DNA of 64,000 nt from Schistocephalus solidus (taxonomy: Eukaryota; Platyhelminthes; Cestoda; Diphyllobothriidea; Diphyllobothriidae): assembly GCA_017591395.1 (NCBI GenBank), contig WEDG01003235.1, forward strand, positions 62,001-126,000, given 5' to 3'. The notes below the pieces were generated by a model, which was not told the origin of the DNA, did not search any database, and was given only the letters and a program-made list of their open reading frames with translations. How positions within the stretch are numbered: the first letter of the stretch is position 1; the number at the start of each line of letters is the position of its first letter. Position numbers and translations under genes: made by a program. Below, one piece after another: positions 22,020 to 34,245 of this stretch.

Positions 22020-24197
22020 TTATATTTAACCTTGTTAGTCGCTGACTGGCCTGTCAACATGTGACCTTGTTACGTGCCTATCGCCCAAATCAAGCGAAAT
22101 CATGCTTGCTTTATTAAACTGCATTTCATTCCATGGAAAAACGGAAAACGGAAACGTACAGTTCCATATTTCCAACGATTTTTTGATTCTGTAATTTTCC
22201 TCTATTCTAAAAAGTTGGTATTTCTAAAACAATTAGTAATACTTTTAATATTTCTTTTATGATTTCCGTTCCTGTTAAAATTTTAAAGCTGTTGTTGATT
22301 TGGTGGAGCCGGTTTGCAGGTGGTAAGCCATCCTTCGTAAATTTCGGCACTTTGCACTAAACAGGAGGCCACACACTGTATGTGCCTGACATACCCACAA
22401 AAATTGCTTGAAATGCTTTTGATTTCTTCCAAAACTGATGTGCGAAAATGATTTGGTCTGTTGACAAACCTTTTCAACTTCAAGTCGCAAATTGCTGCAA
22501 ATAATGCCTGTGGTCCTTCTTAATTTCCACAGATGTTAATACCTAAACCTGAAGTTAATGCTTGAGGAAAATTGACATTTTTAAGCGCGAGCCTAATGTC
22601 GATATGAGTATTGGAGCTAAAATTCACCAGCTGCTGCGGAATAGCCATGTAATTCTGACAAGCTGTCAACGGACGACAAAGGCATCAGAGGTATCCCGAC
22701 TAGATGACATAACTCATGCAATTTGTGAAGGAAATTTGAGTGATTAGTTTGGTGTATATTTGCTCTTGTTATTTTGATTTGTTAAGTGAATTCGGGACCC
22801 AGAAAGCGTTTTTCTAAAGAATACTTTATGTTCAATCTTATATATTGAAGGCAGGATTTAGGCGAAATGGAGATCCATGAAATCGGATATGGAATATTAG
22901 ATATTCAAGAAATATCTTGTGCTATTTAATATCACAGAACAAAATATATGGTTTTTGTGCATTGTGCTGTACAAGAAGATTAATATAATCAAGCAATATT
23001 TTAAATAAATTCCTTCTGTAACCAGAAAATGTGATCTTAGCTCAATAAAAATCGGGCGAAGGCAAGTCTAAGGAATGGCATTATTTTCTAGAAACAAGAA
23101 ATGAATACAACTTTAAACATTTGTTTGCAAATTTCTTACACTTTTGGCGACAAAACAAAGAAATAAACATTTTCCAGTATTTGTACTTTGCTACACCGAA
23201 TATTAGAACTGTTAACAAGATATTAAAACAAACTTTAGAGGTGGACGCCTTAACAACTGTTGTTAAATTAGAAGCATGTGAGAAGATATTTTTTTTTTTA
23301 TAACATAGATTCCGCTAATCTGGATTTAGAAACGTAATGTGAAACAGATAAGCCGATTTCGCAAAATGTTTGCACGTATTCGGAATCTCTTTTGTGCCTA
23401 AACCATCTTAGAACGGGGGTATTTACGTAAACAAATGTAGGAAAAATACTCCGAGATAAAGTGAGATGTGATATCTTTATTTGTACCAAAAAAATCTATC
23501 ACTTATGTTTAGGGAAGGCAAAAAACGGTCAAACGTTCACATTTAACCTTGACTTAACCTAGGACGAAGTTAAAGTACGCATATATTTTTCAGCTTAATA
23601 TCTAACTAAAGCGCGTTTTAATGAGGTACCTTATTATAGAAATGTTTTAATTGATCAAAGGCGTATCAATTGCCGACTGTTGTTGTGGACGTTAATTTAG
23701 CGTTGCAGTGAGTTTTCATGTCGGGGTGAATCTGCTGCTATAACTCAAACGGTCATTTTTATTCAAAAACTTACTAATTCGGTAAATATTTTTAAGAAAT
23801 ATCTTATTTGAAAGATTTTGATAAACACATAGCATGGAATATAAATTTATGTCTAATAGCCTGCAAAGCCTGTAAATTATTAAGTATTCACCGATACTTC
23901 ATCAAAATCAATATCAAATTTGGATTGCTCTGTACGAAATTGTATACTTACGATTTCAACTGAAAAATCTATTTAAATTTATTAGTCACTGTTACATCGA
24001 TTTAGCATGTTTTCGCAATACGCTGCCTTTTCCAAAAAGTTGTTATTTCTAAACGGAGTAGTATAAAGTATCCTCTTTCTTTTAAAATTTTAGGTGCACA
24101 TAGGGTTGTTCTTTATTACGTCAAAGCTTTGGTTCATGCGTTCGTGCCAGTTTGCGAGTGATAAATAACAATTAAAATATTTCGGCATTGTGTAAGA
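22020..24197 (+). repeat. AT-rich repeat family, copy 1
   Basis: 22925-23893 is a direct repeat of 52455-53456. Shared stretches include 'acagaacaaaatatatggtt', 'gacttaacctaggacgaagt' and 'gcgtatcaattgccgact'. 22020-22760 also resembles 30200-30780 ('catggaaaaacggaaa', 'agctgctgcggaata'). No intact ORF. This looks like a long, old interspersed element or segmental repeat rather than a gene. Confidence 0.75.
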
Positions 24198-24459
24198 GAG
24201 CCTTGTCTTTGTCGGTTACACATTAACGACTTATGCTACACGTCGCTATGCGACCGCCTGCGAGGGCTCTAGTCTGAGTTCCAGGGCACAACGGAACATA
24301 AAATGTTCCTAAAGCAGATCGGTGAGCCACACACTATCATCATATTCCCGATCGCAAACGACAAAGCAACGAGCCCGTGGCTCAATGGTAGAGCGTTCGA
24401 CTCAAATACCAAAGGTCGCGGGATCGAATCCCAGGTGTTCCACACTTGGGATTGGGTAT

Positions 24460-24504
24460 GACTGGCTGATGACGGCTAATAAGCCAGAAATGGCCATTCC
24501 GGTC
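24460..24504 (+). ncRNA. Hammerhead ribozyme, array 2 unit 1
   Basis: Same 45-nt motif as array 1: GACUGG/CCGGUC stem I, CUGAUGA, GGCU/AGCC stem II, GAAA, AU/AU stem III and AUU triplet. Predicted cleavage lies after 24498. Confidence 0.85.
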
Positions 24505-24764
24505 TCCCTTGTCTTTGTCGGTTCCACATTATCAACATATGCTACACGTCGCTATGCGACTGCCTGTGAGTACTCTAGTCTGAGTTCCAGGGCACAACGG
24601 AACATAAATGTTCCTAAAGCAGATCGGTGAGCCACACACCATCATAATATTCCCGATTGCAACTGACCAAGCAACGAGCCCGTGGCTCAATGAGAGAGCG
24701 TTCGACTCACATACCAAATGTCGCGGGTTTGAATCCCAGGTGTTCCACACTTGGGATTGGGTAT

Positions 24765-24809
24765 GACTGGCTGATGACGGCTTATAAGCCAGAAATGGCC
24801 ATTCCGGTC
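24765..24809 (+). ncRNA. Hammerhead ribozyme, array 2 unit 2
   Basis: All core and stem bases are kept. Only the stem II loop differs (UAUA for AAUA), as expected if pairing matters. It lies 305 bases from unit 1. Confidence 0.85.
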
Positions 24810-24945
24810 TCCCTTGTCTTTGTCGGTTCCACATTATCAACATATGCTACACGTCGCTATGTGACTGCCTGTGAGTACTCTAGTCTGAGTTCCAGGGCAC
24901 AACGGAACATACATGTTCCTTAAGCAGATCGGTGAGCCACACACT

Positions 24946-25061
<116 letters not shown>

Positions 25062-25220
25062 TAGTGAAAAGAAGGCATCCCAAGACATAAAATTGAAGTT
25101 GAATATGTTCTGTGGGAAATGGAGCTTTATTGTGTAAAGTTTGAACACCGGTTCTCCGGGTCGTCGTCAGACGCAGGCGGGCAGCAAATGAGACCAAAAA
25201 CAGTTGACATCGTAATCACG

Positions 25221-26470
25221 CCTCGTAATCATCGCCTCGAGGAACTCTCGACCACAATCTCAACAGATGAAATAATGGTCTCCTTCGATGTCGTTTCCTT
25301 CTTCACGTCTATACCGTTAGCCCTAGCAAAACAATACACAAAGGAACTTCTGTTGTCCCGCGATTCGGATGAACCAACAGCGGCCGCACTCGAGCTCATG
25401 GATCTATGTTTAGAAACTAACTTTTCATTCGACCGAAAATGCTATAAGAAACTGAAAGGAGCTCCAATGGGGTCACCCATCTCTGGTTTTCTCACCGAAA
25501 TCGCAATGCAGAAACTCGAGGCCACGGCTCTTCCGTTAAATTATCCTAAATTATGGCTACGTTATGTAGACGACACATTTGCTGTCATTAAAAAGGACCA
25601 ACTGGAAATGCTCCATACCACCATCAACTCCACAATCCCGGAATCAAATTCACACTCGAAAAGGAAGTTGACAATAAACTCCAATTTCTGGATGTTATCG
25701 TACAACGAAAGACCAACGGAACACTACGCACATCGGTTTATCGAAAGGAAACTTATGCCGAAGTTATTCTTCCTTATGAGAGCAATCAGCCTATCGCTCA
25801 CAAACGGAGTGCTGTCAACAGTCTACTCATTCGAGCAAAAACAAATTGCTTCGACGAAGAAGGCTATCGAATCGAACTGAATTACTTGTGCGAATTATTT
25901 TCGCAGAACGGGTGCCCTAAGGATTTTCTACGCCGATACCTGAAAGGACAGAAGTCGACAGAAAAAGAACCAAGTATTTCTAACAAGGCGCAAAAAATAA
26001 ATACATGGCGAACCCTTCCCTACATTAAGAATGTGTCTGAACTCGTCGAAAGACACCTAAGGAAGCACCAAATTCATGTGGCGCACAAACCGACAACCAC
26101 TTTGCGTACCCAGCTTGTCCACCCGAAGGACAGGGTCAACTATTTGGACAAGAAAGAAGTCATCTACAAGATCCCGTGTGAAGCATGTGATGCCGTGTAT
26201 TGTGGTCAGACCGGCAAATCCGCCTCGTAACGCATCTATGAACATCAGTTGGCAGTAAAGAGGCGGGACCATCTGTCCCAAACAGCTACGCATACTCTAG
26301 ACACCGGGCACACCTTCGCTTGGAATAAAACTCGGATTGTCGCCGCTGTCCCTTCAAGAAAGGTCGAGAGTTCCTCGAGGCGATGCATTCAGATGCGTCA
26401 TGCATCAACAGACATATCGAGTTGGATGTGGCGTACAGACATCTCAAGGAGAAATGGAAGAAACAAGAAC
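25221..26470 (+). pseudogene. PLE A reverse transcriptase / GIY-YIG endonuclease, broken
   Basis: RT motif A is EIMVSFDVVSFFTSIP, motif B is KGAPMGSPISGFLTE and motif C is LRYVDDTFAVIKK with both aspartates. A frameshift near 25640 moves the LQFLDV segment to another frame; the ORF resumes at 25886 (CELFSQNGCPKDFLRRYLKG). The GIY-YIG module at 26155-26290 reads VIYKIPCEACDAVYCGQTGK, then a stop, then YEHQLAVKRRDH and HTLDTGHTFAW. Isolated catalytic motifs are intact, but truncation and frame breaks make the copy inactive. Confidence 0.88.
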
Positions 26471-26589
26471 CAATCAGGACAGGCTGATACACACGGTGGC
26501 CGCTCAATGGTGCCAATGTTCACGCCAGTATCGATTTTTTTCGCGTGATTACGATGTCAACTGTTTTTGGTCACATTTGCTGCTCGCCT

Positions 26590-26627
26590 GCGTCTGACGA
26601 CGACCCGGAGAACCGGTGTTGAAAATT
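26590..26627 (+). ncRNA. Hammerhead-like core in the PLE A right arm
   Basis: CUGACGA at 26594-26600 is followed by an irregular hairpin (GAC-CCGG/CCGG-GUU with one bulge) and GAAA at 26621-26624. Stem III and the cleavage triplet are lost in the adjacent AT tract. The left arm (25139-25170, minus strand) has the same core, but GAAA has become CAAA. Confidence 0.4.
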
Positions 26628-26779
26628 TATATATATATATATATATATATATGAAGAAAGAAGGTTCGTCGGAAAAATCGCGTTTTACTCGTGAATTTTC
26701 AAGTTGGTCACACCAACCCGTCATTACCATCTCGGAATGCATACTACCTCAGTTATTCAATATATATATATATATATAC
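26628..26779. repeat. Two (TA)n tracts and a short spacer between PLE copies
   Basis: TA runs at 26628-26652 and 26760-26778 enclose about 107 bases of unknown sequence between PLE A and the next PLE copy. Confidence 0.9.
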
Positions 26780-28020
26780 AAATTCTTAAGCCTTATTAAT
26801 CCCGTTTTAACCAAAATTTTACCTCTTATAAATACTGTGTGGCATGGTGAAATCTTGTTTTATTTTCAAACTTCAAGACAGTATAACCATGGTTCCCGTG
26901 ATCGCCTCTTCGTCTCATTTATGTCCGGGAATGCGCATCTTCGCATCTATTAGCAATATTTTTGGGCGCGAAGCACTTGATTAAGCATGACGTTGGGAAA
27001 TATTTGCCCATCGTCTGTCTTCAACGTACGTGTAAATTCAATTCCTCCACAGATTCCTTGACAATCACGTGCTTTCGAACAGCTTGTTTTACAAGCCACT
27101 GACATTCAAAAGAATAAGGCAATTACTAAGTCGTACGACTGGCCATTAAAACAATAGACGCGGCCGCAGCAAGATACTACAGACTACCAAAAGTACGCAA
27201 GGTTGGTATTCCCCTCCGGCCAATCGTGTCATTAGGCGGTGCGCCAACCGTTTATCTTGTGAAATGGTTATTCCGAAATTTGCGGTCGTTCACCTTGGGT
27301 GTGACCACGACGGTCTGTTCATCAAATCAATACCTGGAGCAGCTCCAGGGAGTGCAGATGACTGCAGACGAGGTGATGGTGTCATTCGATGTCACCTCTC
27401 TCTTTACATCGAGCCCACAAAGCGTGGCAGTCGAAACGAGCAATGAACTGCTCAAAAGCAAGCACGACAAGACGGACGAGACGGTGAAATGGAGACATCT
27501 CATCCAGCTCTTAAAATTCTGCCTGAAGACGTACTTCACTTCCGAAGGAACAACGAACGAGTAGGTCAAGGGGACGCCAATGGGATCGCCACTCTCGGGT
27601 TTAATCGCAGAGGTAGTACTTCAAAAAGTAGACCCTGATTTTCGCAAACTACAAACCAAATTTGGTCTGGGTATGTTGACATTACCTTCGTTATCGTCGA
27701 GCGGGAAATAGTCAAATAATTTCATGTGAGCCTGAATTATGTGTTCCCTGACATCCAGTTTACAATGGAGGCAGACGTCAGCAACCAGCTGCCGTTCCTA
27801 TACGTTCTCGTACATCAAAAACCTAATGATGACCTAAAAACTATGGTGTATAGGAAGGCCACAAGTACACGCCAAATCCTTAGCTACCACAGCAAACACT
27901 TGGTATGCCACAAATGCCGTTGTGCTCGCAAAAACTGCAGCGAGCCAGCCAAAAGAAAGGCAGAACTGCGATACCTCTAACGCCTCTTCGTGACTAACGG
28001 GTATCCCCGCAGCTTTTTGG
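26780..28020 (+). mobile_element. Penelope-like element, degenerate copy related to PLE C
   Basis: 26780-26960 matches the terminal arm of the element at 44.1-47.1 kb ('aaccatggttcccgtgatcg', 'tataaatactgtg'), but its hammerhead core is destroyed. 27070-28020 carries RT pieces: PLRPIVSLGGAP-type sequence, DEVMVSFDVTSLFTSSPQSV (motif A) and VKGTPMGSPLSGLIAEVVLQ (motif B), then frameshifted YVDD, LPFLYVLVHQKPNDDLKT and STRQILSYHSKHLV remnants. The GIY-YIG part is missing. Here the upstream arm has the same orientation as the ORF's own 3' arm would have. Confidence 0.82.
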
Positions 28021-30980
28021 TAGATTAGACTGTTTTTAACTTATTGATGTTTAATTTCCCAGAAATTTATCGCTCTGCGTGTCTGGGCCTTAGCTAGTAC
28101 CTGCGCTTGCACTATGATCTTTGTGTAAACTCTACATATACTCCTTGCGGTCTGTTGGCAGCAATATTATTTTAACTATTTTCTTTAAGGTGTAAATTCG
28201 CCAAGGGTTGTTCATTACTATTTCAAAGCTTTCCTACATGTATGCGTGTCGGTTGGAGCCTGATCATCAATCATTTAAAAATTTCAGCAGATTTTCAGCA
28301 AATTTCGAATAAATCCTTCTGTAACTGGAAAATGAGACTAAAAATTCGATTTTTTCTGAGGCTGTCATTCAAAGGGATTGGGTATGTGATAGGAACGTAA
28401 AAGACGGTTATAATAAAACGGTTTACGAATATTTGTATAAAGGGTATCAATAAGAAGGAAGAATGAAAGATTGAATTTCAGAGTAACGCCAAGTTACCGG
28501 AAGGAGGATACGTTGTTGGGAAGGATGTCTGAGGATTTAGGACTAAGAGAGGGTCAATGGCGAAAAATATATTGCGCGGATTTCTCATGGTTATATTGAA
28601 GACAATATTTTGACGCCTATGCTGAAGCATGGTCCAGGCCATCCTTCAGAGACTGGATTATCAACAACCAAATCTTCGCCATATTTTATATACAGACAAT
28701 CATTTGGCGATTGCAAATCGTCAGTGTGGAGGAGGAAGAGGTGAGGGAATAAGATGGCACCTTGAATAACTCCACAGTTGCTGGGAAGGACCGTAGATTT
28801 CCGATTGCCCGATTGTGCGAATTAAGTGCGAGAAGTAAAATAGTCTTCGAGCCAAGAGACCCCCAGACAGGAGAGCCACACGTGGATGTTTTGTTAAAAA
28901 AGAGATGACGCGGGATGATACGGAAGGCAGAGGATTAGCCAAAGAATGCACATGCTTACGCACGTCAGTGCTCGCCTTAATCTCTCAGAGCAAAATGGAC
29001 CACAAGAGGAACGGCATCTAGGGTACTATCCCTGGTCTTGTACGCAAATTGTAAGGAGTCGGAGAAATCAGAGGGGAATGACATGATTATAACTAAGGCG
29101 ACTCGTTCGGCAAGCTTCAGTAAAGCGGAAGATTAGGCGAATTAAAGAATAGATTTAGGACCAAACATAGTGGATTTTGTAGGGATAGCAGTAATTCTTA
29201 CTGTGCGCCAAACGTCCGAAATATTAGGCTCCATGAAGGACATGCTGATAAGGTGTCAAAACAGAGGCTGTCTGAGTGCAGCAAGACTTTAAGATGAATA
29301 ACTAGACGCCATCCGGCCCGGCATATTTGGAACCACGGACCTTTTTCAGGTGTTGATCCAATGTCGCGATTGACAAAGAAATTCAGCACAGGAATGAGGA
29401 AACGAAGATGTAGAAGGAGAGGCAAAATTCTGACTAAAAACAAATCATTTGGTCTGAAATCACCCTTTTTACAAGGACGTTGTCTTCCTGTAGACTGCCA
29501 CGTAGGCCTCCGTTGTAGAAGAGTTCTTTTTGGCGTCTTAAAATTTTTAGATTGGGATAAGTAATTTTTCAGGTCGGACCGTAACGGTATCATGAGGACA
29601 GCAACTATTAAAACTAATTTAAACATTTTTTATGGTAGCTGGAGCAATCAATTTTTTCAAAGTTATGGTTTTTGATAAACTAAACAACTCAGCTAATAAA
29701 TTATGCTGTATATGCAAGCATGTGTCTTCTTTTGGATAGCGGACGTATTAACTGCAGTAAACCTCCATGGATGTGGGATTGGTGGTCTGAGCTATCCTGG
29801 ATTTTTGTGCAAATTTTGTGACCGAAAATGTTCACAATTTTATCTAAATATTCAATGAAAATCAGATGAAGGCAAACGTAAAGAATCGCGTAGTTTTCCT
29901 GAGAAAAAGAAACTAATTCAGCTTTAAAAATCATTTTGGAAAACTTGTTGACAAGTATTTTGTTGCCCTAGCTCGAAAATAGGGGCCGTAACCAAAATAC
30001 GTACAAGAAACTGTGGGGGTGCACGCCTAGGACGACCTATGGTAAAATGGAAGCATGCGATAAGATACTTTTGTGCAGCATGGTTTCCGCTAATCCGGGA
30101 TTTGGGATCACAATTGGCAGAAAATTAAGCATTTTCTGCAAAGGAAGGAAAATTTCCTTAATCTACACAACATGTCATGTTTAAGGTTGCACATTAAAAT
30201 TCTATTTAACTTTATTGGTCACTGACCGGCATGCCACCATGTGACCTTTTGAAGAAATTTATTCATGTGACGTGCCTATCGTCCAAATCAAGCGTTAACC
30301 TGTTTGGCTGCCTGAGGTGTACACAAACCCATGGAAAAACGGAAAAAAGAGAAAATATTCTCGTATAAACAATATTGTAAGCTGAATGCTGTTTGATAAA
30401 GAACACACTTGACAGTACACATATTGTTCAATAATACTTGGGTGCAAATTTCAAACGTTATTCCACACGTACTGATTTTGTCCTAGGTATCTTTGCATGG
30501 ACATGCTTTCGATACATTAACCACTTACAGTTCCTTATTTCCAACGATTTTTTTGGTTTTTGTAGTATTTATTTATTCTAAAAAAGGTGGTATTTCTAAA
30601 AATGTTAATAATACTTTTAACATGTCAATATGAATATTGGAGCTAAAATGCATCAGCTGCTGCGGAATAACCATGTAATGTTGATAAAATGCGAACGCAC
30701 ACCAATGACTTCAAAGTCCTCTAGAGTAGATAACCGAACTCATTTAATGTGTGATCAAATTTTGAGTAACTAGTTAAGCGTACACGATGTCTTGTTTTTT
30801 TTTAATTTTTTGAGTGCGTTTTCTGCTTTTACTGTTTCCTTTAATTTTTCACTTAGCATAGGGTTTTTAACTATTTAAAAGTTTTCGTACATGCATGGGG
30901 GCTGGTTTGCGACTGACTATCGAGCATTCGAAAATTTTGGCACTTTGCGTGAGATAGGTCACGATTGTACTTAGCCAATC
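28021..30980 (+). repeat. AT-rich repeat family, copy 2 (carries an RT relic)
   Basis: 28302-30470 is a direct repeat of 50284-52418, with high identity over about 2.1 kb and small indels. The flanks at 28140-28300 and 30540-30980 resemble the 22.1-24.2 kb copy. The minus strand of the first part encodes a decayed non-LTR reverse transcriptase. Confidence 0.85.
28560..29130 (-). pseudogene. CR1/Rex1-like reverse transcriptase relic
   Basis: Minus-strand frames give SLQFAYKTRDSTLDAVPLVV, an SSAFRIIPRHLF block (the 'DFSSAFN.I.P..L' region) and NSHNRAIGNLRS. They continue with GVIQGAILFPHLFLLHTDDL, the GxPQGxxLSPxLF motif before the catalytic box. Stops and frame changes are frequent. It is part of the duplicated 2.1-kb segment. 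Confidence 0.65.
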
Positions 30981-31194
30981 AGAGGAGGGCCTGGCGTTTG
31001 AGTCCGAGCACATTCGGCCGGCTGAATGAAATTTGAGGGTGCAGGATTTCTACAATAGCATGGCATGTTGGGACTGCTTAATAAGACTTATAGAAAGCAA
31101 TACGGTGAACATGACATATAGGCCCCCCTAAATAGGATATGAGAACAAGAACTGCCCGTTAATATGAGCGTTTTCATTTCAAATTTAAAGGATA

Positions 31195-31370
31195 ATGAGA
31201 GTTACGTTTAGGTTAGGTTTACGGTTAGGTTTAAGGTGAGTGTTAAGGTATTTTACGGTCAGGGTTGGGGCTAAGGTTAGGGATAGTATTAGCTGTAGGG
31301 TTAGGGTTTATGTCAGGTGTAGGTTTAGTTCGAGTTACGATTTCCGTTTATGCAAATGCTAATGTTAGGG
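31195..31370 (+). repeat. Degenerate telomere-like repeat tract
   Basis: GT-rich series of TTAGG-type units ('taggttaggtttacggttag', 'gtagggttagggttt'), heavily diverged. Flatworm telomeres are TTAGGG, so this is an interstitial remnant or a convergent satellite. Confidence 0.55.
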
Positions 31371-34099
31371 TCAGAACAAGAAAATATTTACCCCTTTTTA
31401 TTGTGCGAAGGTGCGATCAGCCCGAGGCCGTCAAGCAGGCCACGGTGCACCACTTCGAATTCTGTTTTATTTAGTGCATTTACTGCCTAGACAATGGTGA
31501 GCCGACCTAAACGTCAGCATTTCAATAAACCTGTTCCGGTTAGCTCTTCTTCTTCTTCTTTCCCAAATCTAGTATGCCCTGTTTATGAAACCAACCAGTC
31601 CAGACGAAATTTTCAGGTCTCTACCGTAACGAGGCTGACGTCCCTTTTTTTATCTAAACTTTCATCGACAACCTGCTGTTCGCTTACTAGCTGACACAAC
31701 AACTTCTCGTTTTTAGGTTTGTAAGCACATTACAAAAATCGGAAATTTGTCGGTTATACACCAAACGGACCCGTTATTTTGATTGAAAGTTATTGCTGAA
31801 ATCAAATTTGTTCATTTGCCGGTCACTTAGAGGCTGGATATTTTTGTGCGCTGTAAGTAATGTGTTCGGTGGAGAGGGTCCTTCAACGTAAACCTTGTTA
31901 TTCCGTTTCTTTACAAATTCTTTCTTAGTTCTCAACAGGAAGACGAAAATAGCACTTTTTGAGATTTCAGAGTTTAAAATGACAGGCTTTTTCTCCTTTT
32001 ATCCTCATTTACTCAAATTATTTGGGATTACCTCAGCATCAATAGTATCCAATTTAGTAAGGGAGATCTAAAAGTGGCGTTTCAATCGTAAAATGACTTA
32101 AATATGTTTTAAAAAGGAGAGAAAATTGCATACATTTCCGTCTCTAGATCTAGCTTGAAATTGGAAGGACTTTCTTTTTCTGATTCTCCAATGCATCCAA
32201 TTTAGTGCCAAGCTCCAAGCTGAATTGAATATAATACCTATTTCCGTGTCCTAACTTCAATCCTACCCCCTCCTTATCCGAGCACTAACCATGCTTTCTC
32301 CAACTCTGCTTCTGCCTCCCTTCCTGCCAAGAAATTATATACGTTTTAGTCAACTCAATTTCACTTCTGTTCGCCAGTCGGGATTCCAGCCTCTGATGGC
32401 TTAATGCCAAGCGAAGGTGAAGGCTGCGGTTTTTCTGCTGGTAACTCACCCAGGCGCAGTTATTTAAAATCATACAACGTGCAACTCGAGTGTTCTGGCT
32501 CCCCGAAGGGACTAAATTGTTCGCGTTTGCCCTAAAAGTCCAATGCAGCGTTCTCGAGGCTCGTCATATGGTGACTGGTAGTCATTAATGTGAAAGGAAT
32601 GCCGTCAAGGATAAAGGCAACTGAAATGAAACCTACACCGGAGGAGGGTTGGCAATTGAGCCTGATCGCTCGGGCCACGACCGACTTCCTCTTGGCTGCT
32701 TTTGTCGGCAACGATTCTCACCCCAAAAACTATTTCCATCGTAATACTGGACAATGACATCCTTACTATTTGCTAAAAGAAGCGAAGGGATGCCTTCCGG
32801 GAAATAGTCGCGAAGACGCAGGCACGATAACTAGAACATGAAATCTTGTTTCAGTGGTCGTATCTCCGCGAACTCTTACTATCTTGTGAATTGCCTAACA
32901 CGCTACCCAAAGTTTCCTAGTTTTTTAGGGAGTTCTCAATTACACCACTGAACGGCCGAAAAGTGTGTGAATCGGCTACTTTTGTCAGCAAGAAATGCTC
33001 ATCCCAAAAACTAAATCCATCGTAATACTGGACAAAGTCAGTTTGCATTTATGCGGCTTTCGTGATCTTCTTCGTTCCTTTCCTTGAATTTCAGCAACTT
33101 AGCATAATATAAGGGCATTTTTCACACAAAGCCTTATCATCAGTCTGTAACATTCCTTCTTGTGTAAATTCACAGTGACACAAAGGTAGTTAAGTCCATG
33201 TTTGATAAATTTTCTCTGAAACGCTAATTTTCCGTAAGTAACGCCTTCGTTGTAACGCCTTCGGTGTCTCGCCTTTGGTTTTTAACATGAAACTCTCTTA
33301 TGCAACAGACCCTTTGCATGTTTTCGTAGATGATGATTTTGCCTCGAATCTCAATGAAGAGATGAAAGTGGCCACCTATAGGCGTCAAACACCTTGTGCA
33401 AATTTGAAGCGCCCACAACCCACCTTAGAGCGTCCGAATCGACCGCATTTCGACTGCACTAACCAACGCAAGTTTTATAACCGTGTGCGTGGATCATCAA
33501 AATGAACTGATACTTATTTGTCCTGAGCTCCAAGCAAGTAAAAATAGATTCTGTTTTATTATTTGATGTGGGAAAAAGTACCGGAAGGTGAGATCAAAAG
33601 CACAAACCGCTTGCTTCGCACGCCACCAAACAAAAGTGACTTTGCCAGCTCTTCATTTTGCCTGGAGCCTGCTTGCCTGCCTGCTAATGGCCTCTCAACA
33701 GTCTGGTGCTTAGGGCTGATATTGTTACGCGGCTGAATCAAAACTGCCGGCCGGGGATGACGACTGTGCCGCGTTCTTTACCTCCTGGGATTGTACTCAG
33801 CCCCTCCCCGACCACTCAAACGCCCTCTACCCTCCCTTGGAAAGAAGTTTGGGGTTTCGGTATCATCTACGCGCACGCTAACCGTGCTAGTGATAGACAT
33901 GCGAGCCCGTTGTATCGGGAGGGTAAACGCGCATTTCTAGGCGTTGGAAGGGGTTAATTTGGGAGAGGGACAAGTAGCCTTGACAGGCAGAAAACGGGGA
34001 CTACAATATCAGAGCGAATTTACAAAAAACCTACATGGCCAAGGTAAACACAGTAAATGATGCAAATCTCATGGAAGGAAAACATCTTACCAACCAATA
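31371..34099. other. No gene recognised; one internal direct repeat
   Basis: 32695-32760 and 32970-33040 share 'ccatcgtaatactggacaa' and the preceding 'ccccaaaaact'/'tcccaaaaact' block, about 275 bases apart. Open frames such as 33275-33505 have no motif. Nothing else recognised. Confidence 0.4.
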
Positions 34100-34245
34100 C
34101 CACCGCCACTAGCACCAACACAAATACTACCACCACTACCACCAACATCGTCGCCACTATCACCACCATCACCGTCACTACCACCACCATCACCACCACC
34201 GCCACGACCACGATCACCACCACCGCCATCACCAATGATGTGGTA
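34100..34245. repeat. Cryptic (ACC/ATC)n tract
   Basis: Imperfect CAC/ATC trinucleotides. The threonine, valine or glycine-rich frames are artefacts. Confidence 0.85.
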
